A stretch of 64,000 bases of DNA. It comes from Cyanoderma ruficeps. Taxonomy: Eukaryota > Chordata > Aves > Passeriformes > Timaliidae. The stretch lies in assembly GCA_008694505.1 (NCBI GenBank), contig VZDJ01007753.1:23720786-23784785 (forward strand), read 5' to 3'. Position numbers and translations under genes: made by a program. A model generated the notes under the pieces. That model was not told where the DNA came from, ran no database searches, and was given only the letters and a program-made list of their open reading frames with translations. This document shows positions 36,347 to 47,571 of the stretch, in pieces; position 1 is the stretch's first letter, and every line of letters starts with the position of its first letter.

Positions 36347-37866
36347 CAGGGCATAAGTAAACCAGGAGGCTCCTGGAGTGCATCAGTGATGACTTCCTCA
36401 GCCAGCCGACAGAGAAACCAACACGGAGAGGTGCTCAGGTGGGCCTCAAACTCAGCAACAATGAAGGGCTCATTTGGGATGGGAAGGTCAAAGGTAACCT
36501 TGGTAGCAATAAGCATGAGACAGTGGAATTCTGGATCATGAAGGGAGAGTGGAAGGGAAAAGCAATCTTACAACCTTAGATTTCAGGAGAGCAGATTTTG
36601 GTCTTTTCAAGGATCTCTTTGGTAGAATAAGAGTTCTGGAAAAAAGTAGTGTGCAAGAAAGTTGGTTAACATTCAAGGATCACCTCCTTCAATCTGAAAA
36701 GTGTTCCATTTCAATTAAGAGGAAGTCAGACAAAAATGCCTGGAGGGTAATTTAGGAACAATACAGAGACATTGTGGGATGATACTAGGAAAGCCAAATT
36801 CCAACTGGAATTTAATCTGACTAGAGATGTCAAAGAAAACAAGGGTTTCTGTATGTCCTTAGGTAACAATAAGAAGGCTAGGCAAAAGGTATGCCTGGTG
36901 CTAAATATGTCAGGAGACTCAGTTACACAGGATATGGAAAAAGCTGAAGCAGAGTGCCTTCTTTGCCTCAATCTTTACTAACAAGATCATCCTTCTGGAA
37001 TCTCAGGTCACAGAAACCTGAGGGAAAGGGAGAAGTAAGAATCACAATCACAATCATTGGTGGACAACCTTCTCCCAGGTCATGGAATACTTAAGCAACC
37101 TGTACTTCCCATAAGCCCTAACAGAATACACCTACCAGTGCTGAAGTCACTGGCGGTTGTCATTGTAAGGTCCTTCTTGAAAATATTTGACTGAAATAAT
37201 GGTAACTGGGAGAAGTGCCCTTTTCCTGAAGGAAAAGAAATAGCACTTCTACCTTTGAGGTCAAGGAGGACAAATAGATCAGCTTCACCTCGATCCCTGG
37301 GAAGGTGATGGGGCAGCTAATCCTGAAAACCATATCCAGACATATGAATGACAAGAAAATCAGTAGGAGTCTACATCATGGATTCACTGAGGGAATGTCA
37401 TGCTTAACCAATTTGATAACCTTCTATGACTGAATTACTGGCCTGCTAAGTGAGGAGAGAGTAGACTTCAATAAGATTTTCAAGACTTTTTCTTCTAAGA
37501 TGCACGTGAAGAAGCTAGTGAAGTTTAGTGTGGATGGGCAGACAGTGAGCTGGATTGAAAACTGGCTCAATGCCCAGGCTCAGAGGGTAGAGATGAGTGT
37601 CTTGAAGTCTTATTGGAGGCCAATAACTTGCAGTTTACCTCAGGAGTCAATTCTGAGCCAAATTCTGGTTAGTATTTTCATTAACAATCTGAATAATGGG
37701 GCAGCATATACCCTCAGCAAGTTTGCCAATAACACAAAACTAGGAGGAGTGGCTGAGACCTCAGAGGGTCATGCTGCCATCCAGAAGGACTTGCACAGGC
37801 TGGAAAAATGGGCTGAGAGAAGCCTTTGAAGTTCAACAAGGGGCAAGTGCAAAGTCCTGCACAAAA
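36347..37866 (+). mobile_element. CR1 ORF2 relic, 3' half (reverse transcriptase)
   Basis: Continuation of the split CR1. It runs from 'ccaggaggctcctggagtgc', through 'ttcaggagagcagattttgg' (36580s) and the KAKFQLEFNL-like linker (36790s), to the reverse transcriptase. The longest remaining frame (37500-37829, 109 codons) covers the palm and thumb: 'SWIENWL', then 'LPQESILSQILVSIFINNL' in place of the usual PQGSVLGP motif, and 'LSKFANNTKLGG' where active elements have FADD. Both catalytic aspartates are therefore asparagine in this relic. An internal segment is missing or scrambled around 37150-37300. The 3' end, including the tail, is lost at about 37866. Confidence 0.9.
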
Positions 37867-40353
37867 AATTGCGTCAAGTACCCCTGGATCTAAACCAAGT
37901 CTAAAATTTCTTTGAGTCAAATAGAAGCACTACACATGAAAAAACTTGTATTAAATATGTATTTGAATGAATGTTAAGATTTAATGGTACAAATATTAAG
38001 TGAAAAATTATGTGTGGTAAAAGAGCGCTGTGTCAGTGTACTGAAACGACCAGGTTTTTATAGGACACCAACAACCAGTTCCTTCAAGTCTTCAGTCTTA
38101 TAATATTTCTTGTTATACTTAAAGGGATTATCTGAAACCGTTAGACAGCTGGCTTTTCAAAAGAAAAGAAAAAGGCAAAATACTCCATATGAAAAACAAC
38201 TGTGCCTGAAACTTTAGTAGAATGCAGATTTTAATATTAGGAGTAAATGAGGTAATATTGCAACCTGAGAATGCTGGATTACCCAAATGATTTATAAGCT
38301 GCACCAAAATCCATTCTGTTCGGCATGGTCATTAAGAGATCACGCACATTAGAAAGTGGAAGAATTTGTTCTGAACAGCAGTTTGAGAGAATGGAACATG
38401 TCACAGGAATGACCCTGGTGATGTAAAAAATGGTCTTAGCCCTCTCTCCTGACTCCAAAATGGCTAATAGTAGACATTTGGCGGAGGAGGTTTATCAAGG
38501 GCAAATTTATTTTTTGTTTCTTTAAAATACCCAGGATATTCTGTAAGTCATTTTCTACTGGATCATCTAATGACTTTTGAATGCTTTTGATACATCATTT
38601 ACAACAGTCTGTACTTATGATTTTCACAGTTTAGTTAAGCATTATACAAAATGTACCTTTCATTTTTCCTGGGCTGGTGCCTGATGATTTTGTCCAATGC
38701 CCTTAGTGTGCTCAGCAAGAAACACTGAGTAATCATATGTAGCTCCCATCTGGCTAAAGATCAGAGACGTTCCATCACAGAGTAATCGCCCAGTAATGCG
38801 GGGACAAACTAAATGCTTCTCCCTTACTTATTTTGCTGAGAAACTTACAAGAATCTTGAAGGCCATCAGTTTATAAGTTAGAAAGCAAAGAACCATCATG
38901 TCCTGCAGTTTAACTTGGTTGATCTTGGCATTAATTACTTGTGAAGGAAAGCTAAAGACAGAAATACTTATGCTTATGTCTGTGGATGTGTTTTAAGTGT
39001 CACTTCTTTATGGCATCAATTGACATATGGTGTGGAGGCTACTGAAAGGAAATAGCTATATGTGAGTATGCATATTCTTGTAAGCAGCTCTCTCTGTTGA
39101 AAAAGAATGAATTAAAGCAAACTATTTGCAAAAAGACAGTGATACTGCCAGATGTTTTGTAAAGATCAAAAAGTGATCTAGAAATAGAACTCTATGGCAT
39201 ATGGTACAAGGTACAAAGAATTTTAAAGAATCCTGCATGAAAAATCATTTCTGCAGTGTGTACCTCAAAGACTCATAGAAATTTGTTCATTGTCTTGCTG
39301 ACTCTGGGTCCTCATCTGTATGTTCCTCTCAAGTGCTTTCTTGCGGTAAAAAACCCTCACAAAATTTTTAAATAATTCAAGTCCGCCCCTTATCATAATC
39401 CTGACACAATTATAACTTATGTACTGTGCAACAAACAGAAGAGTCTGCTTCTTTTTTAAAGGATAAAAATGCCTTGTTATTCAGAATATGAGCAGCAATG
39501 TGAAAGGAATTGAAAGCAGGTATAGCATTTAAAAAATGAGGAAAGCAATAAAGTTTGGAACATTAAATATTCTTGAATTGTAAGAAATTCAATGATTCTG
39601 TCCTCTGCAGCCATCTCCTCTTCATTAACTAATTTTTCCTCAATGAAAAACCTACTTACTACTTCACATCCTACTGCTGTCCTAACAGAGGTCTCACCTA
39701 TTTCAACAGTCGTACCTCCCTCTTCTTTACCCCTTTGCTTTCTAACTAAATTCCTTTCTTTCAACAGTGTTCCCTGACTCTGAATGCTTGGAGACGCTGC
39801 TGGGACAGATTTGTGTGTTGTTGCATGTGAATAGATTCTACTTTCACTGTGTCCATTAATTGTCAATGCACTTTACCAACATTTTCATTTGTAGTCCTTT
39901 TCCATCAATTCTCATAATGCAGTCCCTCTTCTTGAATTTCAAGCACAATTACTTTACTTTTCTGCAATTACTACTTTTATATTGTACAAGTATAATACAG
40001 CAGTTGCCGAATGGCAATAGAGACCATATGGATATAATTTCAGAGAAATAATAGGAATACCATGACTTAGTGTAAGAAACCGTTCCTTGGTCAGAGTATC
40101 CACATGCAAATATCTTACCATAACACAAAACAGTGGAATTCTAAAGACAGGTGATTCATGATGCTCATATCAACTCTGACTAATCTGCAGCCAAAGATTT
40201 GGGTATTTAACAGCAATATGTTTAAGGCATGCTGCTACCTCTTCTGCCAGTTTATATCACCAAGGAGACACAATATGAGAAATGTCTTTACTTCCTTTAA
40301 GCTGAGTCAATTTGAGGAACAGGGTTAGTTTTAAAAACTGGAGAAAATCATTA
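37867..40353. other. AT-rich spacer, nothing recognised
   Basis: Unique DNA. It includes the longest open frame of the window, 129 codons on the minus strand at 39477-39866, whose product has no recognisable domain; the opposite strand is also open at 39592-39777. I do not regard it as a gene. Confidence 0.5.
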
Positions 40354-40359
40354 GTAACA

Positions 40360-40846
40360 TGTAGAGAGTGGTTTCCCTGGGGAAGAGGAAAATCCTAGAC
40401 TAACGCCCTGGGAAACCCCTTTCTAAGCATAGTAAACAAGAGGCTTACTCACATGCCCCCTCAGTTCTAGCATGCAAACCATTGCTAGAAAGTTCCTAGC
40501 TCTTTTTGTTCCCATAGGTCGATTTTTGGTGCAGGAATTTTAATATTCCTAATCTTCTCCCTGGTTGGACTTTTCCCTCAGACCCCGCCTTAACTCCTCC
40601 CCACACTGCAATTTATATATACCCCTGTCTAATTTTGGCCTTGTGTCTTTTGCCCCTTGTAGTGCATTTTTGCGGGTTGTTCCGAATATAGCATATGCCT
40701 TCTTGTTTGTTATTTTTGAATTATTAAAATTCCATTTCTAGACAATTGGATCAAGGCTGCCTCTCTCTATCAAGTCACCATTGGAGCAGACTCCTGAGGA
40801 AGCTCAAAGGGGTCTGGTTGTCCAGGGTCGGACCCGGGGAGTTTCA
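40360..40846 (+). mobile_element. Solo LTR, ERVK-like (487 bp)
   Basis: The element starts TGTAGAGAGTGG and ends GGGGAGTTTCA, giving the expected TG...CA termini, and is flanked by a perfect 6-bp duplication GTAACA (40354-40359, 40847-40852). TATATATA at 40614-40621 follows a C-rich GC-box-like stretch, and a variant ATTAAA poly(A) signal lies at 40723-40728. This gives U3-R-U5 order on the plus strand with about 120 bp of U5. A 6-bp duplication is typical of class II (ERVK-like) integration. No internal region is present. The sharp rise in C content within AT-rich flanks supports a foreign insert. Confidence 0.85.
40614..40621 (+). promoter_or_regulatory. LTR TATA box
   Basis: TATATATA in the 40360-40846 LTR, about 100 bp upstream of the ATTAAA signal. 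Confidence 0.65.
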
Positions 40847-40852
40847 GTAACA

Positions 40853-42502
40853 CTTCATTAATTTCACGAACACAATGAAACCTAGGAGTAGTTTATCTGT
40901 TAATATGCTGGTTTTGACATTGCTACTACCAGAGTAGTTCACTAAAAACATGGATAGTTTACAGTGATTTGAAATATCCGAAGATTGTGGAATTTTTAGA
41001 TGATTCCTGCTCAAAATTTTTGTAATGAAAAAATTTGTCTGTTAAAATTTCAATTTCACCACAACATTCGATTTTTTTTAGGTAATTTTAAATATAATAT
41101 TTTTTATTGGGGGAAATAGATCTGATTCTTGACATTTTCATTTGTGAAATAAAATCAAAAACTGTTTCAATATTTGTTTTCCTTTGTATTAGTCCCTAAG
41201 GAAGCAAGTAACATTTGTTAGGATGGTTCATAGAGCTTTTCTACAGAGAGGAATCACTGACTTAATTATATCTCCCATAAAATAATTCAGTTTCTCTTCT
41301 GAATGCATGACTAAAGTCCTAGGGCAGATTATACTATGATTTAGGTTTCCCCACATTTGGAGTTCATAGTGTATATGGAATTATAATAAATCCCTGTGGT
41401 ATTCAGGTTTGTATCAAAGTGAGAAAAAAGTAAGCATCCAACAGTAGCTTGATGGATTAAAAGAAAACACTGTAACAACAATAGTCATATCCATGAATCC
41501 TCCTTCCTACCCCACCACCCCCAAGCAAATCCCTCATGGAGTGGTGACAGTAACTAAGACTGAGTTGTTGGAGAGCTGGATATCCTAGAGAGTGATTAGT
41601 CCTGTGAACCTCAGAGTATGTGAACACAGCATCCTTCTGTCCAGGGTCTCCCAGACAGTTGGCCCACAGTTATTTAATTGCAATATGCTAGCAGGCATGA
41701 TTACAAAAACTAAAATTAGAATATTGCTTAAATAAAAGCTTTTTAAGCTTCCACTGCAGGAATAATTTGATGCTTTGCCATGTCATTCTAATTCAGGATG
41801 AAAACACAAGTTGGAATAATTAATTTCCTTTGGGGGAAAAAGAAACAAACCACCAACACCTCTTCCCCCTATTACCTGTATTATACTTTCTTTACTTAAG
41901 GGTCATGAAAAAAATCATAGATCAAATGTCTTTAATTATGAAAAATCCCCCAAGCCTCTGTTTCTAGGAAATTAGAATTTTTGGAGTTCTTGCAGAATTG
42001 AGTAAGCAATTATGCAGTAGGACAGAAAACTTCCAGTTTTGAATCACATTTAGATACAGTGAAAATAAGATAGAAAGCGGGGATGAAGGAAAATTGTCCA
42101 GCTGATCTACTTAAATCTGACCTGGAATTTAAAAGCAGATTTCTAACATCATGAAAAGTAAAATCGACAGACTGCAGTGAGGATTACACACTGGCTTCCC
42201 CTCTGCCAGATATTTGTCCCCTGTCTCCTTTAAGAACCAGGATCAGGTTATCCTGGTGTAGCAGCTCCAAGAAGATCACTTCTGATGATCCTCCTTGGGC
42301 AACTGGCAAGTCTCACATGCAGTCTAAAGGTATGAACCCTGAGGCCCAGGTGAGCTTCACCACCAGCAGGCTCAGATACCACCATAAAGATGTCTTTAAA
42401 GAATCAGCTTAGTTTAATAATGGGGGCACCCACATAATAAAGAAAACAATTCTGTGGTGGTTTTGTTGTTGTTGTTGTTGTTTTAGTTTTTATTGCTGCA
42501 GA
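40853..42502. other. AT-rich spacer, nothing recognised
   Basis: Unique sequence. It contains a short perfect hairpin, ACCAGGAT / ATCCTGGT with a 6-base loop (42236-42257), inside a more GC-rich patch at 42180-42400 of unknown origin, and a (GTT)n run at 42464-42482. Confidence 0.5.
42464..42482. repeat. (GTT)n microsatellite
   Basis: Six GTT units ending 20 bp before the SINE; on the SINE's own strand this reads as (AAC)n just beyond its 3' tail. Confidence 0.85.
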
Positions 42503-42633
42503 TTACAGAATCACAGAATATTCTGGGTTGGAAGTGACCCACAAGAATCATCAAGTCCAACTCTAAAAGGAATCAAAGCCAGAACTTTGGTGTCATTAGC
42601 ACTGTGCTCTAACCAACTGAGCTAATCTCAGGG
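42503..42633 (-). mobile_element. tRNA-Ile/CR1 composite SINE (TguSINE1-like)
   Basis: On the minus strand a 5' tRNA-like head is joined directly to a CR1-like 3' tail. The head shows a perfect pol III A box TAGCTCAGTTGG (complement of 42613-42624), the anticodon loop CTAATGA with AAT anticodon (complement of 42595-42597) as in tRNA-Ile, and a degenerate B box GGCTTTGATTCC (complement of 42569-42580). The tail reads 'gttggacttgatgattcttg', 'cacttccaacccagaatatt', CTGTGATTCTG, the CR1 3' end recognised by CR1 reverse transcriptase. This composite resembles TguSINE1 of songbirds (recalled). About 131 bp, near full length, with no clear target duplication. It is not a working tRNA gene because the acceptor and T-arm pairing is lost. 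Confidence 0.85.
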
Positions 42634-45603
42634 TAAGATAAAATCATATGAAATGTTTATAACTAGGAGTTAATGGAATCTGGCTTTTGAAAATCTTGGA
42701 TTAATATTTTACCATGTGGTTCTTTACTTGTTCTGTATTATATAGACTTTTCTAGCTGTTGTATAAAAATACTTTGGCCACAGCCTGAGAAACAACTAAC
42801 AGAACAATCTGAAATGAGATATATTTTCAATCAAAAAGAAAGCAAAGCACCACAAATCACACAGATATAGAAAACAATAACTAGACTGGAAAGAAGGAAT
42901 GTTAAAATAAAGATGATGATTATATTGTGTAAAATCCAGTCAAGACACATCTCTGAAAAAGTAGATTCCTTGAAATACCCCTAAATAGCAAAATCTTAAA
43001 AAATTACCAGAAAAAATATTTAAGAGTTGAACAGAGAAATGTTTAGTAGGGAAAATATAGTTACGAAGCCCATAATATATTTGTGCAAATTTATGCTGCC
43101 AAAAAAAAAAAAGGTACCTATCATAACAGTCCAGTAAATAACCTAGTTAGAACTTTCTTACCCTTCACTCAGCAAGTACCTTTCCTGATAGAGGGGAGGG
43201 AGAGATTTGAAAACGGTAAACATGTGAAGTAAGCATAGCTTGTAATGTGCTTCCCAGAGCCAGCAGGACGAGACAGAAATGATAATAACTTCTACAAGTT
43301 TTGCTAGTTTGTGGGTGTTTNTGGGGTTTTTTTTATGCCTGTTCTCATAACACATTGAGTCATCATCAGCTGTGGAGATTTCACTGAGTTTGATTGGATA
43401 TTTTTATACATTTTGAATGCCATCCCAAGGCCATATTTACAGTCTTCATTCCATTAACTGTCAAGTTTGGTCCAGGTCCTGTTCCTGAGCAACATATATG
43501 TCTTTATTTTCCCTGGCGCCTTAATCTGCAAGGTGCCACAGATGTACCCATGTGGTCATTTGGCAGCTGGATCATGAAGTCTTTTATTACCAGCAATTTT
43601 CAATGTTTTTATCAACTGCAAAGCAGAAATAAATAGTGATTACAAAAGGCAAATAATCATTTTATTTCCCAGTGAAGGCAAAGTTGGGACAATAGCAGAA
43701 CAGCTGTTTGGCCTACTTTCTGGGATTTAGAATCTGTAATGGAGACCTAAGCACTTGTGTGTCCATTTGTGAGAATCAGCTTGGATGTTTGTGCCAGAGC
43801 TCTATAGCTGCCAGCGTTTCTATCCTCTTTATGCTGGGAAAAGTGTCAACTTGCCTATACATGCTAGATGAGCAAAGGCTGTGAGCACATTTAGGGGAAT
43901 GACCAGGAAAAAAGCATTTTCATTTATTCAGTGTTAGTGCTGAAAAGCAACAAGGAGTGAAATATAACCACTGCCACAAGCATGAGAAGGATGGCAGCCT
44001 GGGAAAGGCATTAGGCAATCAGCAAAAAAATAATTTCCAGTCTGATGCCTCTTCCATTATAAGATAATTTTCTCAGAAAATCAACCAAAAAATTCGATGT
44101 CATTCTTTGGTGTCCATAAATTTGCTCTTAGGAGTAAAATTTCTCTCTCCACCCAATTAATGGATATACTAAATATATATATATAATAGAGATTATAATA
44201 TATAAAAATATATATTAGCTATAAACTTTGACAGCTCCTTTATGAAAGAGGTTAAATTTGATTGCAGATGGGTGAAGCTTATGTTAAGATACTTGTGAAT
44301 ATTCCATAATTAAAGTGGTTTCTTTTTGGAATTAAGTCCCTGATATGACCCCTACAGTTCTGTTTTAATTATGGCATGTAAAAGAAAAAGGAATTTGTCT
44401 GCCTTAAAGTAGATCCTTCTCTGTGACTGCATTTTGATTCCTTCTCATCTGATAGTATTGATGAGTATATTGACAACTGTTGCTTTGCTCTCAACTTACT
44501 TCAGTCTGTGCCTGACCTATATGCATTATTCTTTTACAGTTCCACTTGTGGAGAGGTACCATGTCTTTAGAATGGTAGAAAAAGCTTTTAATTTCGTATT
44601 TGAATTGAATGTATGTAGTACCATCATACATAGCTGAATATTAAAGAGAATTATATAGATATTTGTGTCAACAGACAAAAAAAAAAGAGAGAAATTATAC
44701 CAAGACTTCAGCTCAAATAGATCCACAGAATACAGAGGACATATTATTTCAAAACTAATGGGTTGTGCCACAAATTAGGAAGAAGCAAATATAAGTTTTA
44801 AATGTAAAAGTATGCATATTCTCATGTGGCAAAAGAGGTATTTGTGAGTGGAGGGTTTTAAGTGCATTTCCTACAAGAATGCCAAAATACACGGTGGTAT
44901 GGGATACCACCTAAAAGTAATGGCTAATCACTTTGTGACGGTTTGAGGGTGTTTTATTCTCTTTGGATAGGAAGTGCAAACTGTCATCATTGGCTGAATG
45001 GTAAGTGGACTAATTAATTGCAGGAGCAATTAAGTAGTATTTTTTTCTGTGTTTTTTGAGTGGTGAATAACTCTAAATTCTAAGTTTGAGCCAGCAAGAC
45101 AGCTTCAATTGTGTCGTGAATTAATTATGATCTCCATAATATCCATCAAAGAGAAATGTCTGACCTAATGAAAGGAAAAGCCTAGAGCATACTTTGAGTC
45201 TCTCTTTCTCACTTTATCTGTTTGCTTCCCTTTCCCTCTCTAGTGCTGACACAGAATTTTCATTCCTTTCTAGTTAATGAAACTATTTGCCCCCGTACCT
45301 GGGCTCCTACCTCCACTAAAGACCTGGAAAGACATTTGCTGATAGCACAGTTCAGTAGATTTGGTTGTATTCTTGTGTACACTTCATTTCCGTGTTTATG
45401 CTGCATGTTCTTCAAGGTACCACTACTCCATGTCTGATCAGGCAAACCTGGACTTTCTTCTTATTTCCTACTCATTTGCAATAGTCAACATCATAGTAAC
45501 AGGTATCATATGTATTTAAGCAGACTTCATTACTATTTCTTAACTTCTCACTAAATTTTTGTTACTCATCTATGACAACTTTTTTTTTTCTGATTGAAAT
45601 AAC
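42634..45603. other. AT-rich spacer, nothing recognised
   Basis: Unique DNA with an A run at 43100-43111, an unresolved base at 43321 within a T/G tract, and an (AT)-rich stretch at 44165-44221. No gene or transposon seen. Confidence 0.5.
44165..44221. repeat. AT-rich low-complexity (TATA)n region
   Basis: Imperfect alternating A/T sequence. Confidence 0.8.
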
Positions 45604-46420
45604 TTGAATGAGTTTGCCAATGATACTAATTAGGAGAAGCTGTGGATGCCCTTGAGAGCAGAGGGGCCTTAAAGAGAGATCTGGATATCACCAACACTAT
45701 GAAATTTAGCAGGAACAGGCACCATGGTACAGGATAATCCAGGTTATACATGCAAACTGGGGAATAAAAGGCTGGAGAGCAGCCCTGCAGGAATTGATCT
45801 ATTCAGTTTTGGGTTGGTGATATATTTAATATGAGTCAGGAGTGTGCTGGTAGCCAGGACAGCCAGCCTTGTCCTGGGGTGCATCAGGGACAGCATCACC
45901 AGCCAGGCAAGGGAGGGGAATTTTCTCCTCTGCTCTGCACTGATGTGGTACCACCTCAGTTACTGTGTGCAGTTTTGGGTACCTCAATATAAGAAAAAAT
46001 CGAACTATTCGAGCATGTCCTTTGGTGAAAGGCCTCAAAGGCAAGACTTTCAAGGGGTGGCTCACTTGGTTTGTTCAGCTTGGAGAAGGGAAGACTGAGG
46101 CTGACTTCATCACAGTCTACAACTTCCTCAAGATGGGCAGCAGTGGAGGTAGAGGAGGAGGTGTTTATCTCCTCTCTCTGGAGACCAACGACAGGACACA
46201 AGGAAATAGAATGAAGTTGTCAGTAGAAGTTCAGATTAAATGTTAGAAAATGGTTCTTCACTGAGAGAATGGTCAGTCCCTGGCTCCACAAGGAACAGGC
46301 TCCCCAAGGAATGGATCATGGCACAAATCCTGTAGGAGTTCGAGGAGCATCTGGAGGATGCTCTTAATCATGTGGTCCCTTCCAACAAGAGATATTCTGA
46401 GAATCTATGACACTATGGAT
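45604..46420 (+). mobile_element. CR1 LINE 3' portion
   Basis: Plus-strand CR1 from the reverse-transcriptase end ('gagtttgccaatgatactaa', the SKFADDT area, degraded) to the 3' terminus. Landmarks in order are 'gagagatctggatatcacca', 'ctgtgtgcagttttgggtac', 'ggtttgttcagcttggagaa', 'ttcagattaaatgttagaaa', 'gtggtcccttccaac', and a final GAGAATCTATGACACTATGG tail. The copy is diverged and carries several small insertions. It has no intact frame; the overlapping short frames at 45826-46246 are by-products. Confidence 0.9.
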
Positions 46421-47489
46421 TAAGGAAAGGGAACTAATAAAAAAGCAGGCCAAATTAAGAAATTAGGAGGCAGCTATATTTTTCTTACAGAATTTGCTGT
46501 GATTTGAAGAATTTATTGTGATTTGAGGCCAAAGTCCTTCATAGAACATGTATTTGGACAATTTGTGTTTTGATTGGTCATAAGATTCAAATTCTTTTGA
46601 TGTCATTAGCTGTGACAGTGATTAGCTCTGTTTTCAAATGACAGAAAAATAAAAGAGTAAAGAATTCTGAAATATTGGAGATTTTCTCAGCTATTAATTG
46701 CTTTGCTTCACTGCATATATTTAGGAACATTATAAATATTTTCAGAACCCAGACATTTTAAAAGTAAGATTAAATATGTATTACAACATATAGAGGCATG
46801 TTTAACATCTCCCTCAACACAAATTATACCAACCTCTTGCCTTGAAAACTCTTCTGTCAGTTTCAGGCAACTGTTCCACCCAAAGCTAGATGATGTGTCC
46901 AGTATCTGGGTTAGAGGTTGGCCCTATCCTGTGTCTTCTTGCAGTGCCTTTAGAAGTCATTCAGCCACTGTTGTCAGTCTTCCAGTCCACCACTTCCACA
47001 GTATCTTCCTGTTTTAATTTTCAACACTCTCATGCCTTATTTCTTCTCTCTACTGTGTGTGAATGGAAACAAGGCAGATTCCTGAAGAATCTGTGCTGTC
47101 TAACCCTAAGTACTAACCCTAAGTAGCTCAGGGCTTAAGAGCTCTCAAAGCCCAGTTCTCTCGATCTTAGAGGCCTATGACCTGTTGCCAGGTCTGAAGG
47201 ACAATGGTGATGCATCCTCTGATGTGCCATTTTAAAGAGAAATGACGTCATGCATTCCTTCTCATGATATAAAAAAAATTAATTTCCTGGATAGTTGGAA
47301 AACATGGTGTGCTCTAGACGGGTGAGTACCATGGATTGGGATCCTGGACTACATGGTCAATGTGAATTAATAACCACACAACCCATTGTAGTGGCTTTCA
47401 CTAAGATTGCATTGGATTACATGAAAAATCCAACATAAGAACCTACTATTAGATGAGATACTACTAAACATCTTAAACATCTTAGTCCT

Positions 47490-47571
47490 ACATATATATA
47501 TGTACACATATTACTATATTAATATATATATTAGGGGTGTGTGTGTATATATATATAAGGAATATATATTT
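47490..47571. repeat. AT/GT alternating low-complexity region
   Basis: Several runs of (TA)n interrupted by a (GT)n run at about 47536-47546. Confidence 0.8.

Noticed and set aside
39477..39866. Longest open frame of the window, 129 codons on the minus strand
   Set aside because: No domain, no signal or membrane pattern, no repeat family. The opposite strand is also open. A frame of this size can occur by chance in 64 kb.
42236..42257. 8-bp hairpin ACCAGGAT / ATCCTGGT
   Set aside because: Short stem with no wider structure or family support.
42560..42633. Candidate functional tRNA-Ile gene
   Set aside because: The A box and anticodon are recognisable but the B box is degenerate, acceptor pairing is lost, and the sequence runs into a CR1 tail. 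It is a SINE head.
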